64,000 nucleotides of DNA from Actinostola sp. cb2023 (Eukaryota > Cnidaria > Anthozoa > Actiniaria > Actinostolidae): assembly GCA_033675265.1 (NCBI GenBank), contig JAUJYZ010001585.1, forward strand, positions 1 through 64,000, in the 5' to 3' direction. This document shows, in pieces, positions 23,676-36,739 of this stretch (positions are counted from its first letter, which is position 1; the number at the start of each line of letters is the position of its first letter). The notes under the pieces are model-generated. The model did not search any database. It saw only the letters and a program-made list of their open reading frames with translations, and was not told the DNA's origin. The position numbers and the translations under genes are program-made.

Positions 23676-26600
23676 TCATAAAAACGAAGCAGGTACTTTG
23701 GAGAATTCTGTTCTTTTCCTTCTATAATCAGGGTTAATGTCGAATCTTAAATCCCTCATTGGTCTCTCAGTAGTGTACTTTCCAAGGAGGAAGCGGTTTG
23801 GATCTAGTTGACCCGTAAACTTAGGGTCAATGTATGAGTCCTTGTGAGGGTCAGTGGAAAGGGCCTGAATAAGTCTCAGGACAGCTTCTTTTTCTAGAAA
23901 GAGAAGAATAATAATTAATATTATTATTGTTGGGGAAAATTTGTTCAGAAAGCATACATGTAGACTTTCCAATTTCTTTGAAACTGAGAGCAATCTATAA
24001 GTCAATCACAGAAAACACATGTATCCCCTGCAAATATCTACATTAAAAGGCAGTTGCCGTTACCACCGTTGACTTTAGTGCTTCGGAATGTTACCTTCAG
24101 AACCCGCTTGTTTTAACCATCGGTTAACAGCAGGGATAATGTCAGGTTTGAATGTTGTAGTAACAGTCTAGAATCAAACATAACAAAAACGAATGAAAAA
24201 CATGAAAGAATTTAAAACCACATTATCGCACATGTAGAGTCCAACTGCAAGCCCTCAAAATAGACAACATTGTTACAAAATGGCCAGGGTCAAATTTTTT
24301 AAATTGAACGTACCTGCTCAAGTTCTCCATCTTCAGTAGTATCTTGAAGGAATTTCGTTACGGCCATTGCATCTACATATGTGACATACAAAGAATAAAA
24401 TTGAAATGCTTGAAAGTTCTAGTGAAACATGCTTTCACAGAATTTGCAGTACATATGTTACGTGGAGTGCTTTTCCATTTACAGTGGAACTTCCTTACGG
24501 ACACCTCTATATTATGGACACCTCTATATTATGGACACCTCTATATTATGGACACCTCTATTATGGACACCTCTATATTATGGACACCTCTATATTATGG
24601 ACACCTCTATATTACGGACACTTCTATATTACGGACACCTCTATATTATGGACACCTCTATATTATATCTATATTGGACACCTCTATATTATGGACACCT
24701 CTATATTATGGACACCTCTATATTATGGACACCTCTATATTACGGACACTCTATATTATGGACACCTCTATTATGGACACCTCTATATTATGGACACCTC
24801 TATATTATGGACACCTCTATATTATGGACACCTCTATATTATGGACACCTCTATATTATGGACACCTCTATATTATGGACACCTCTATATTATGGACACC
24901 TCTATATTACGGACACTTCTATATTATGGACACCTCTATATTATGGACACCTCTATATTATGGACACCTCTATATTATGGACACCTCTATATTATGGACA
25001 CCTCTATATTATGGACACCTATATATTATGGACACCTCTATATTATGGGACACCTCTATATTATGGACACCTCTATATTATGGACACCTCTATATTATGG
25101 ACACCTCTATATTATGGACACCTCTATATTATGGACACCTCTCTATATTATGGACACCTCTATATTATGGACACCTCTATATTATGGATATTATGGACAC
25201 CTCTATATTATGGACACCTCTATATTATGGACACCTCTATATTATGGACACCTCTATATTATGGACACCTCTATATTATGGACACCTCTATATTATGGAC
25301 ACCTCTATATTATGGACACCTCTATATTACGGACACCTCTATATTACGGACCTCTATATTACGGACACCTCTATATTACGGACACCTCTATATTACGGAC
25401 ACCTCTATATTACGGACACCTCTATATTACGGACACCTCTATATTACGGACACCTCTATATTACGGACACCTCTATATTATGGACACTTCTATATTATGG
25501 ACACCTCTATATTATGGACACCTCTATATTATGGACACTTCTATATTACGGACACCTCTATATTATGGGACACCTCTATATTATGGACACTTCTATATTA
25601 CGGACACCTCTATATTACGGACACCTCTATATTATGGACACCTCTATATTATGGACACCTCTATATTATACCTCTATATACGGACACCTCTATATTATGG
25701 ACACCTCTATATTACGGACACCTCTATATTACGGACACCTCTATATTACGGACACCTCTATATTACGGACACCTCTATATTACGGACACCTCTATATTAC
25801 GGACACCTCTATATTATGGACACCTCTATATTACGGACACCTCTATATTACGGACACCTCTATATTATGGACACTTCTATATTACGGACACCTCTATATT
25901 ATGGACACTTCTATATTATGGACACTTCTATATTACGGACACTCTATATTATGGACACCTATATACGGACACTTCTATATTACGGACACCTCTATATTAC
26001 GGACACCTCTATATTACGGACACCTCTATATTACGGACACCTCTATATTACGGACACCTCTATATTCTATATTACGGACACCTCTATATTATATTATATT
26101 ACGGACACCTCTATATTACGGACACCTCTATATTACGGACACCTCTATATTACGGACACCTCTATATTACGGACACCTCTATATTACGGACACCTCTATA
26201 TTACGGACACCTCTATATTACGGACACCTCTATATTACGGACACCTCTATATTATGGGACACCTCTATATTACGGACACCTCTATATTATGGACACTTCT
26301 ATATTACGGACACCTCTATATTATGGACACTTCTATATTACGGACACCTCTATATTACGGACACTTCTATATTACGGACACCTCTATATTACGGACACCT
26401 CTATATTACGGACACCTCTATATTATGGACACCTCTATATTATGGACACCTCTATATTATGGACACCTCTATATTACGGACACCTCTATATTATGGACAC
26501 CTCTATATTATGGACACCTCTATATTATGGACACCTCTATATTACGGACACCTCTATATTATGGACACCTCTATATTATGGACACCTCTATATTATGGAC

Positions 26601-29600
26601 ACTCTATATTACGGACACCTCTATATTACGGACACCTCTATATTACGGACACCTCTATATTACGGACACCTCTATATTACGGACACCTCTATATTACGGA
26701 CACCTCTCTATTACGGACACCTCTATATTACGGACACCTCTATATCTATATTGGACACCTCTATATTACGGACACTCTATATTACCTCTATATTACGGAC
26801 ACCTCTATATTACGGACACACTTCTATATTACGGACACCTCTATATTACGGACACCTCTATATTATGGACACTTCTATATTACGGACACCTCTATATTAC
26901 GGACACCTCTATATTATGGACACCTCTATATTATGGACACCTCTATATATTATGGACACCACTATATTAGAGACACCTCTACAATGTATATTATGGACAG
27001 ATATTTAGGTCCTGTCAAAATCATCACGGACCATAACATTCTTTGTAAAAATAACCTCTATATCACAGACACCTCTATATATTACGGACACCGCTATATT
27101 AGGGACACCTCTATATTATGGACAGATATTTAGGTCCTGTCAAAATCATCACGGACCATACATTCTTTGTAAAAATAACCTCTATATTACGGACACCTCT
27201 AAATTATGGACACTTTCTTCTGGCTCTTCTGTGTCCGTATTATAGAGATTCCACTATAGTTGAACCTATCCCATCTGGAACTAACATGTTCCATATGAAG
27301 GGCTCCAAGCAAGAACAGTATATAAGTGACCTGTGATCCAAATCCAAATTCTCCTTTTCAATTTGAAGGGCCTTAAGGGATCAGAGATCACTTACGTTGT
27401 TCTTGCATGGACCTCTTCATTTGATAATGGTGTTTGGTTGTTGGTCAAAGGAGATGGAAGTGCCCCTACAACTGAAGGGCTCCCTGCAAAGACAGAGTAA
27501 GTGACTTGTGATCAAAACCGAAATTATCCTATGAAATTCAAAGAATCTTGAGGAGATTTCTCCAGAGATCTCTCTCTCAGCACAAAATCTAAATTCTCCT
27601 CGAGATTATTTGAATTTCAAAGGAGAATTTGAGTTTTGATCACAATTCACTTACATGTACTCTGTTCATGCTGGGAGCCATTCAACTATTGTCTTTGTCC
27701 TGTGACAGGTGTATTTTTAATCACACTATATATATAGTAACATAGCCTGTGCCTACAAACCTCTCTTTGATGCATTTTTGATCCAAGCTTGTGTTATGGG
27801 TACAACGTTAGGGTACATCACAGCTTTAAGAGTCTAAGGATTAATGACAATGACATGATTGAACTTGCTAGTAACTATAGTGATTCACAGTACTGGTATT
27901 TACATGTTATTGAACTTGTAATTCCCATAGAGTACAGATGCAGATGCCACTGTATGTCACATAGCGTAATTTTCAATAGAGCAATGTTTACAATAAAATA
28001 TATCATTAAAATTTAAAAAACTAAAAATCATAACTAAAAAATAGTAGAATAATAATAATAAATTAAGCTAAAAATATATATAATATTATATTCAGATGTA
28101 TAAAATCATGTTTTCCTATTATATTCAAGACACCAGTTTGTTTGGGTGAAAAAGTCAAAGTTGAAGTTTATGAAAATGAAGGCTATTTTGTATCAGAAAT
28201 AGAATCTCAACCACGGTTAAGATTTCTATTGTGTTTTCCTCATGAATTAATAATGATATGATAACATTATTATTAACATTTTGAACATCAAACAAACTGC
28301 AACTTTGTCCCAGGTATTTTCTCTCTGTTATGTATATTTCAATGGAGAACTTGCAGCCAGAGCTACATGTACATGTAGAATATATCACTAGTTTTGGAGT
28401 TGATGGCTTGAAGTTACTGTATAGGTGAGCATAGGTATACCATTGTTATGTAAAGTACTAATTTGACCAAACAGACAGCTGAACCCATTGTGATTCAAAT
28501 GGTTTGCAAATTAACATCACAATGTCAATGTTTATACAGTAAATATTACGCTCACCTATTTGAAATACTGTGAAACCAGAGTTCAAACAAACAAAAGCTT
28601 CAAAAACAGTATCATTACTAATGGTAGAGCACATTCTTACTGCAAGTACAGGTCATGCATAATTTTGCATTTCATCTGCCATAATTGGCTGTCTGTCAGT
28701 GTGTGAAGTGTCCACACAATCTCAAAGGTGTACCAGTATACAGCTATTTCAAAAAAGGTTGGTGAAGGTTTTGTTGCATCTTGCATGTTGCATACCAAGC
28801 CCGAAATGTATTGTGGATCATATATTAATAAATAATGTCAGCATGCACATACAGAAGAAAATATGCCGGCTCCATATTGCGAAGACAAAATTTGGGAAAA
28901 TTCCCAGAGTCCATATTGTTGTGACCTTTCGCTGACTCCATTCACATCGCCCATAGTGCATTTCGGGCTTGGTATGCAAGATGCAACAAAACCCAAAACC
29001 TTCACCAACCTTTTTTGAAATAGCTGTATTCTACTACTGAAATCGTGTCAGTGGTATTGCACCTGCGATTTAAAACCCACCTCATCAGCCCCTCGTTTCT
29101 GTAAGTCTTTGATTTCCTTCAATGTGTAATACATAGTCCTCTGAATGTTGATTGGTTCTTTTCGTGGTCGACCTGGAACTGTAGTCATAAAAGAGCACCA
29201 TGACATATAAACATACATTTCTTTTAATATAGTCTAAGCTATTTATTGCATTTATTTGATGGTATTGCTGGCCCAACAATAATTGGTAGGCCACTTGTGG
29301 TCAGATAGAAGACCATTCATCATCCATCCATCCACATATCTCTTCTCATAATAAAAATGTTAAATGATTGTTATTCAAATTTCAGTACTTTTTTTTCTTT
29401 GTAAATTTCCTACTATTATTTTCATGTGGCGAATCCAATAAACTAAACTAAACTAAACGAGGTTGAACCCCCAATGTAAGGAAAGATCAACTAATGTATT
29501 AATAAATAAAATCGGCTGTATGCCTTCACTACTAAGTGTTTACCTCTGAGTGGATCCTGACCAAGTTTGATATTGGGCCTTGGGAAGCCGCTTGCCTCTC

Positions 29601-30312
29601 TTAGTCTTAGATGCAGAAATGCTCTACAAATATAATATAGAAATGAAATCGTAAGACAATTCGCTATTCAAGTGCTACTGTTTGGTTGTTGTTGGCAAGG
29701 AAGCCATTTGAGTGCAGCTCTCGAATATATCCGGCTCTTCAAAATAATTTACTTATTTTTTTCCTTTTAGATGTATTTTTTAAGTTCTGAAGGAAATTAA
29801 GTGTGAAAATGTAATCTATAAAAGTATAAACAGCGTCTTGACTTTTGAAACCACTACACAATGAAATCTCCGGGACACAAACATCAACAAACTCTTTCAT
29901 CGGATTCCTTTCATCCATTGAAAGCTAATATCGCTAAGCGTTTATATATTCCACTGTTTAGTCCACAAATGTTATATGAAAATAAACTCGCAAAGTTGCT
30001 TTACTTGGTTGGATGAGGGTTGTTTCGTCTTGTAGGTGAAGTAACTCTGCTCGGCGTAGCTTCATCGAGGAACTTGTACCGGTAGCTTGAGCCATAAGTC
30101 GTCTGGTAGTGATTTGCGGTCACCCTGGGTAAAGGATTGCCAGGATCTTCGTATTCACGACTCCACGAATACCGCGAGAGGCTTCGAATCCGTTCGAATT
30201 CCTTGCTCGAAATTCCCTCCTTTCTCCTGCCATGTAGTCGCGTAACATCGACTGATTTCGAGCGGAATTTCATCCCATGTGGAAAGTCAGGATTTGCCAT
30301 GACGTGAGTCAT
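23676..30312 (-). CDS. Unrecognised conserved-looking protein, multi-exon
   Basis: Supported exons in transcript order: 30312-30005, 29623-29544, 29178-29081, 24372-24314, 24167-24095, 23893-23676, all with GT-AG borders. Phases chain except between 29081 (ends in phase 0) and 24372 (needs phase 1), so at least one exon in 24373-29080 is missing from my model. The product is soluble and basic, with no signal peptide or membrane segment. The N-terminal part has many Arg, Ser and Tyr residues (RSLSRYSWSREYED, QTTYGSSYRYK); the C-terminus includes LDPNRFLLGKYTTERPMR. Tyr-spaced motifs like TTYGSSY occur in axonemal microtubule-associated proteins, but that is only a loose resemblance. I do not recognise the family. 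The chained phases make it a real gene. Confidence 0.7.
24480..27260. repeat. Giant 17-bp array (about 145 units) inside a CAGTGGAAC-type DNA element
   Basis: Units of GGACACCTCTATATTAT or the TTACG variant run from about 24496 to 26990. The whole is bounded by CAGTGGAACTTCCTTACGG at the left and CCGTATTATAGAGATTCCACTATAG at the right (inverted, pogo/Tigger-like termini). A non-array segment (CAGATATTTAGGTCCTGTC) appears twice near 26998 and 27119. Because 17 is not a multiple of three and the unit has no stop in any plus frame, three plus-strand frames of more than 850 codons arise; none is a gene. Intronic in the minus-strand gene. Confidence 0.93.
27296..27421. mobile_element. Foldback MITE, CTCCCTGCAAGAA family, copy 4
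   Basis: Ends GAAGGGCTCCAAGCAAGAAC and GTTCTTGCATGGACCTCTTC pair. Follows directly on the giant array. Confidence 0.65.
27472..27686. mobile_element. Foldback MITE, CTCCCTGCAAGAA family, copy 5
   Basis: Ends CTGAAGGGCTCCCTGCAAAG and ATGCTGGGAGCCATTCAA pair. Larger than its relatives, with an extra central duplication around GAGATTTCTCCAGAGATC. Confidence 0.65.
28738..29029. mobile_element. Foldback element, about 290 bp
   Basis: ATACAGCTATTTCAAAAAAG at the left pairs with its complement at the right. The arms continue through GGTTGGTGAAGGTTTTG and GCATACCAAGCCCGAAATG. Intronic in the minus-strand gene. Confidence 0.8.
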
Positions 30313-31007
30313 TTTGCCCGATTTCCAAAGAGTTATGAACTTGCTAATTAAAGAAGCGTTGTAGCCACTGTGATTCCTGTGAGTCTATTATGTATGGACT
30401 CCCGAGTTTTACACGTTCATGTTTTGCTTTGAATTCTGTTTGAAATACTATGGTGCGATCTATCAGAAGCATTCAGAAATGTACAGCGTGGAGCAGCAGA
30501 AGAGAAGAGTGAAACAAGTCTGACCCAATGACAACAGTCGGCATCGCTTAGTAACCCTTGGTTGCTATGCTTCAATTGACAAGTTAATGGTTGCTTCGCT
30601 TTAATTGGTGGGTCGATTTAATCCAAATGACGAAGTTGCAATGACATTTTAATAATTTACTGAATAATTATTCCGTTCTTTTTCTTTTCGCAAAACACCA
30701 AAATACAAATAGGCGATATTCCAATACGTTTTTATATAACTTAATCTCTAAATACGTAATCTTTACCAGTCACGATTCTTGCCTTTTACCATCATCGAAA
30801 AACCCTCCCCCTCCCTCCTTCCCCCCTCCCTCCTTCCCTTTATCTTGACAAGGCAATTTCAGATATTTTAGTTGACTCACACCTATTTAAGAAGTGTTTT
30901 AAAACATTGGCGGCTCTCCGACAGCTCGATCTTAGGTCCAAAAATACCATTAGTGCCCCGTGCCCCCCCCCCCCCTACTTCTCAAGTCTTCAATAATGAA
31001 AACGAAT

Positions 31008-31110
31008 ACAGTTGAACTTCCCGTTGCGACCACTCTCGTAAGCGACCACCTCTCCTGAGCGACCAGTTTTCTAAAATACCAAAAGTCAAATCACTATAGT
31101 TGGAACCTCT
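31008..31110. mobile_element. CAGTTGAAC-type short DNA element, copy 1
   Basis: Begins CAGTTGAACTTCCCG, carries GCGACCAC units, and ends near ACTATAGTTGGAACCTCTC. A close copy lies on the other side of the LINE remnant at 32180. Non-coding. Confidence 0.6.
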
Positions 31111-31125
31111 CAGCAAGGAACGTTA

Positions 31126-31891
31126 AACCTCCTTTTATTAAATCGACTTTCACCAACAGAGCGCCTCGCGTTGAATGGTGTCTTACATTCCTTTCCACAT
31201 GAATGGCGGTCTAAAATAAAGGAAAACCGTGCAACTATTCAGTTATCTTTAACAAAACCATTAAGTCAGCTCTTCTTTCTTAGTCTCAAAGGAAAACAGT
31301 ATTCTCTTTTAAAGATCACGTCAAAACAAGTATACTCGTCATTTATCGACAACCTAATCATACCCCCTTCTGCAAAAGCGAAATACGAAAATAAATTTAA
31401 AACGGATCTTGATTGGCCTGAGATTTATACTCTTCCTGCTAAGTGTTGTCTTGATACCAAAACCCGAGAATTTCAATTTAAAATATTACACCGCATAGGG
31501 AAATCTGACTCTCCTCTCTGCTCCTTCTGCGGCTCTCACGAAGAAACACTTGCTTGTTGAATGTGAGAAAGTTGACGTTTTTTGGAAATTGTTAGCCGAA
31601 TGGCTAGCAGCCTACAATGTTATATTGGAGGATCTAAACGAAGTGGACATTATTCTTGGTGTTTGTAAATTAGGTGATGATAAAGTTTTGATCAACCACA
31701 TACTATTGCTAGCTAAGTATTTTATTTATAAATGCAGTTTAAAAAAAATGATTCCCACAGTTTCTTTATTTGTACCACGGATTAGGTATACTTACGATAT
31801 TGAATTTAGGATAGCTACAAACAAAGATAAGCTACCATACCATTACAAAAAATGGAACAAACTTCTTTTGTTTATCTACAATAAAACCTGA
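31126..31891 (+). pseudogene. LINE ORF2 C-terminal remnant, frameshifted
   Basis: Two plus-strand frames cover the C-terminal part of a non-LTR retrotransposon polyprotein after the reverse transcriptase. The first holds DWPEIYTLPAKCCLDTKTRE and FQFKILHRIGKSDSPLCSFC, the zinc-binding zf-RVT-type region; the second starts with LLVECEKVDVFW. The frame breaks at about 31550, inside the expected EETLEHLLVEC stretch, consistent with a small deletion. The 5' part (endonuclease and reverse transcriptase) is absent, the usual 5' truncation. An AT-rich tail of AAATAAAA-type units ends near 32170. Confidence 0.8.
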
Positions 31892-32179
31892 TATATCTTA
31901 GTATTGTATATTTACATGCACATTTTTTCTTTTTTGTCGCTTCCTCGTACAAAATGTACTGATATTTGTTTGTCTTCACTTAAATTTAATTTTATTGCAT
32001 GTTTGTTTTTCTATTTAGTATTATTATCCTTATGGATATACTGTACAATGTAAAACTATTTTCAAAAAGCTGTTATTACTATTTGTTCTGTCATTTTTGT
32101 AATGTAATTGTGATGTAGTACATTTCAAATAAAAAATTGTTAATAAAAATAAAAATAAAATAAAATAATGAAAACGAAT

Positions 32180-32370
32180 ACAGTTGAACCTCCCGTTGCG
32201 ACCACTCTCGTAAGCGACCACCTCTCGTAAGCGACCACCTCTCGTAAGCGACCACCTCCTGAGCGACCGCGACCACTTTTAGAGCTGAAAGTTTGAAATT
32301 GTTCTTTGTTTTTAACCTCCCGTAGGCGACCACATCACTAATAATCAGACGGAAATGGTTCGACTGTAGT
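32180..32370. mobile_element. CAGTTGAACCTCC-type DNA element, copy 2
   Basis: Begins CAGTTGAACCTCCCGTTGCG, ends in GGTTCGACTGTAG (inverted). The left part has four near-repeats of CTCGTAAGCGACCAC. Shares its left flank (AATAATGAAAACGAAT) with copy 1. Confidence 0.65.
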
Positions 32371-33775
32371 TTAGAAAACACTCTTTTACATACATGGGTA
32401 CTCTTACCCTAGTTTGTTTAGTTTATTATACTCTCCGACAATTATTATTTGGACCGCAAGTCAAAAGTAATCAAACTTTGAGACTGTTGTTTATATTCTT
32501 AAAAATAACGATAAAATTTACAATGATAAAATCTATCGAGCTCGCCAGAGATTTTTGGCAACTGAAAAAGCGCTAAAATTTTAAAATTAAAAAACAGGCA
32601 CCAACATGGCCGCCATACTCACGAACTCGGAAATTCAATTAATTTTTAATTTTTTTCAATTTATTTATTTTTCAATACCACAGGATTTACAATAATATAA
32701 TTAATTAAGAAGAAAGAATAATACAAACATAGGGTATTAGCTACCTAGAAATAACCAAAAGAGCTAATCGGGCTAGATAGCAAGACATGAGATTATCATA
32801 ATAAAGTCATTCACACATGTATATACACAGACACAAGAACAAAAAAGGGAAGGAAAAATAGTAGATATAGAAATTTAAAGAAAAAATCCGAGCAATCAAG
32901 AGCCAAACATGGATGTAGCAATAATGTTAATTAAAAAATCGACCATTACTATTGTCCCCTTGATCATCGTCGTCGATCGTCGCCATAATCTGCATCATCA
33001 TCGCCATCATCAGCATGATCGTCATAATCAACCTCCTCACCAACTTCTTTTTTCTTGCTAATCTTGTCACTCTTTTCTTATTGAATTGGTTTCTTTCATT
33101 TCCCATCGCAAATCACCCGATATGATTTATTATATTTCAGCTTGGCTCTAAATGTCTTAAAAAGTGTCCAGAAGACATTTTAAAATCCAAATTGCTTCAG
33201 ATGTCAAATATCTTAGTCGTTTATTTTATATCCAAATATGCCCTGACATCACGTGATTTCCAACCAATCACGATCGAGAACACTGTTAAACAGGTGTTGT
33301 GGAGTCATTGTGCCGTCATGGCAACGGAGCCTCTCGATGGAAGTGCTTATTATGCCCAATATTCGGTGCCTTTCACTGGGATACGTCCTGTAAGCTTGCA
33401 ATATAATAAATTCTACGAACTTCTCCTTACTACGGAGGTACCAATATCGTTAATAAAGAGAGGGTATAATAAGTTTGGCTCGGAAAACATTGGATTCGAA
33501 CAGACGCTCGCTCTCCATCCACTTGAGTCACCGAAAAAATTATGCTAACGTAACACTGAGTTAAAAAAAATACAAATCTATTTTTATAAATAAGTAATGA
33601 CTTTTGAGTTCTGACGACTTTATAGCACTGTTATTCGCTGCTTCCTCTAACTTTCATGAAGTCATATAACTGCGGAAATACTCCGCGTTTTTGAGAGAGT
33701 TTTTGGGGGTAAAAAGATTTCGAGTTATCGACGCCACAATCGTTCAAGATCGCCTGTGAGTGTTTTAATTCAGAA
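32371..33775. other. Intergenic stretch before the adhesion GPCR
   Basis: AT-rich sequence with an A-rich patch at 32830-32960 and a CATCATCG patch at 32965-33030. A 118-codon plus-strand frame at 33192-33548 has no recognisable domain. The receptor promoter presumably lies here, but I see no convincing core element. Confidence 0.4.
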
Positions 33776-36708
33776 ATGATGCATTTGGAGAATCTGCTGG
33801 TCAAGGTGAGTGTATTAAACATGTTATATTCCCGAGAAAAGATTATTGTAATTTGAATCGCCTCGCTGCAGCTTATTTCTCTCGTTTCTTAACGACAATG
33901 ATGTATATTTTCAGGTTGTCATTTTAAGCTTCCTCTCCAGCGCTTCGTGTAGTTCTTTATCAACTTCAGGTGAGGCTTATTGAACGTATAAATGTTGGTT
34001 CGTCGTCTTTTTGCACCATAAAAGAATATTAATTGTTCCTGTTAGTTATTTGTAGACTGAAGTTTTCTTCCGGTACAATTATCCCAAGCATTTCTCCTAC
34101 GTAAAGAAAAATAAATATCTCTTCGGCAATGCCTACCCGCGGTGTAGGATATTAACTGGTAGCTATAGTGTGTTGAGTATTTTTGCAAAAATTTCTAAAT
34201 TTCGTTCTGTTTTTCTTTATTTCGGCTCGTGTTGAAGAAATATACTTTTTCGGTGTGTTTGCTTCAAATTACCCCGTCATTTTGAAGGGGTTAGTTTCAA
34301 CTAAAGCTCTTCTCGGTCAGAATTGGCCGGGTTCAAGTTAGCCGTCTTCGCGGGACAGGTGTTCAATACACAGGCAAACTTATACGACTCAGAAATTACG
34401 ATATTTTCCTATAATAGGGTTTTTTAAATTACTTTAGTCGCTTTCAAAAAAGTTTGAGAAATTTTACATATTGGACTGTGAACAGTTCTTCCAACGTTCT
34501 TCCAACCATCTCCTGAAAAACTAGAGTAAAGTTTGCGTGTAGCCACTCGTTGCCGGAATATTCTTTGAACATAATCGAAACTTGACTGAATTTTCTTATC
34601 CCGTTTTTGTTTGTTTTTGTGAGACAATTGTGTCAAAATTGCTAGTATTCTCATGTTTATTTTGCCCAGTATCGCGTAATTAGAGAACAAGCAATATATG
34701 AATTCCTTTGGCGTGTTCTACATTACAAATCCGTCGAAAAGAACTTGAAGTTGGAAGAAGCTTTCCATCAAAACGTGTTCATTGTGTCGAGAATGATTAA
34801 TTGAAAATCGTTCAGCCTGTCGTGTAGAGAGCTGCTATCTTTATGAATCTATTTTAAAACGAACAAATAGATTCAAAATGATGGTTTCTTATCAGAAAAG
34901 ATCGGAGAGGAAATATATTTTTATAGTATCTATGATCAGGTCATCTGTACTTTATTATAAATAGTGCGTTCGATTTTCGTCATAATGTTTCTGTCTTTGT
35001 TTCTCTCCCTTCTCTCTTCCTTTTCCCTTTTCTCTTTCTTTTCTCTTCTCTCTTTCTTTCCCTTTATAACTTTTTCTCTATGCGTGTCTTCTTAATTTAT
35101 TTTATCCCAATGGTTTCTAAGACAACGACATTTGTATTTCCTATATGCGTCCCATGTCTAAAGACGCACGTCGAGAAGACATACGTCCGCCACTGCGACC
35201 ATTATTGCAAATCTTCCTGTTCTATTAGTCAAAACAATGCATACAAGTATATTTAATTAGCCATTATCAAATCGAGCAGGGGACTGGGAACGAGTTTATT
35301 AGAATTAATGTAATTATGAAATTAAGTTCATGACATGAAAGAGCATGTTGAAATTAGCATCTGTGCAAAGTTTGATGTGATTTGGGCGAATTCTATCGGA
35401 ATTATAAACTTTTGAAATTGTGTTGTCCAGCCAAAATTTTACAGTGAATGGACAACGTCAAAAATTTACAGAGTTTGTATGGGAAAATAGACATATTTAA
35501 TGCCCTCTAGCATCGTCAATATTAAGCCGAAGTTCACCAAACTTTGCAGACTAGCTAAGTTTCGTCTGCTCTCTCAGAAAATGATATGATGCCCTTTTTT
35601 TAACTCGTGGATTGCGTAGCATCCACGAGTTATTGGGATGAGATGGGGGAAAGTTAATATATGCACCAAATTGTAAACTCGTTCCCAGGGCTCTCTCATT
35701 TCATACAAAACGGCGGCCATTGCCATTGTACTTGGCATCGACAGTATTTTATCGGATTTTAGGCATTCAACCCTGGAAATACCCTGAGAACCAATTAACT
35801 ATGTATACTCTAAACAAACCAGTTTGCAAGCGACAAATACTCGACCAGTGCTCTGATAGAGTAAAAAAAACTACTATATGCTACAACACATCGAGTGAAG
35901 GATTTATACACCGTAAGTTATAGCCGATTGTGCCGAGTCGGAAGAAAGCCAAGTTTACAAAGCATTCAGGGAGGATCGAGGATGGAATATTAACCTATGA
36001 TCTACTCAGTGTCACTGACTTGAATCACATGGCAGTTTCCTTTGTCGTCTTCGAAGGAGAAAGAGAAGATAAATGTTGGAGTTCAATTTATTAGTGGGAC
36101 AAACTTAAAGCCGTTTTTGGACGCCTTCACTGAAGCGAATTATCGGGTATAAAGTGTTTCATATCATTGTTTCACTCTCTGCATGTACTAAGCTAAATAT
36201 GTAGTAGTAGTAGTAGTTTATTATGCGTCATTATACGATTTATTGGTATATTTTCGTTCGTTTGGTATTCCTTTGTAAAAGCTATTACCCGTGTAAACAT
36301 GGTGAACAACTCGATCGCCTTAAAACACTTTATTTCGAAGTCTAGATGAAAAATAGACACAACACAGATGTTAATCAAGCATTGAACTTTACTTCTTGAA
36401 TACATTTTACTTAATGTTCAAATACGTTTTCTCTCTAAGAACGAAATGTAAAACATACGGCACATTGACCACGAAAGATAACAAATATATATGACATGTG
36501 CTGGTTCCATGCTCAAACATGCCCTAACGTATTCTTCAAGGCGTTCCTCGTCACTCACATACGGGAATCCACGAGTTCACCAAATGGTGCCTTTGATTCT
36601 AGTTTCTTATTACTTGGGCTTCCTGTGGAATGCCCAAGTCTAAGATTACAGACGGTTATTTTTGTGTTTCTACGCCAAATCTGCAAGTGGTCACCATAGC
36701 GCATGCGC

Positions 36709-36739
<31 letters not shown>

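Noticed and set aside
24344..27133. Three overlapping plus-strand open frames of 854-929 codons with Tyr/Ile/Leu repeats
   Set aside because: They arise because a 17-bp unit without stops is read in all three frames. No start context, no domain, and they lie in an intron of a minus-strand gene.
33192..33548. 118-codon plus-strand frame before the receptor
   Set aside because: No domain, no splice context, no repeat relation; length is within chance for this AT content, though I cannot exclude a short gene.
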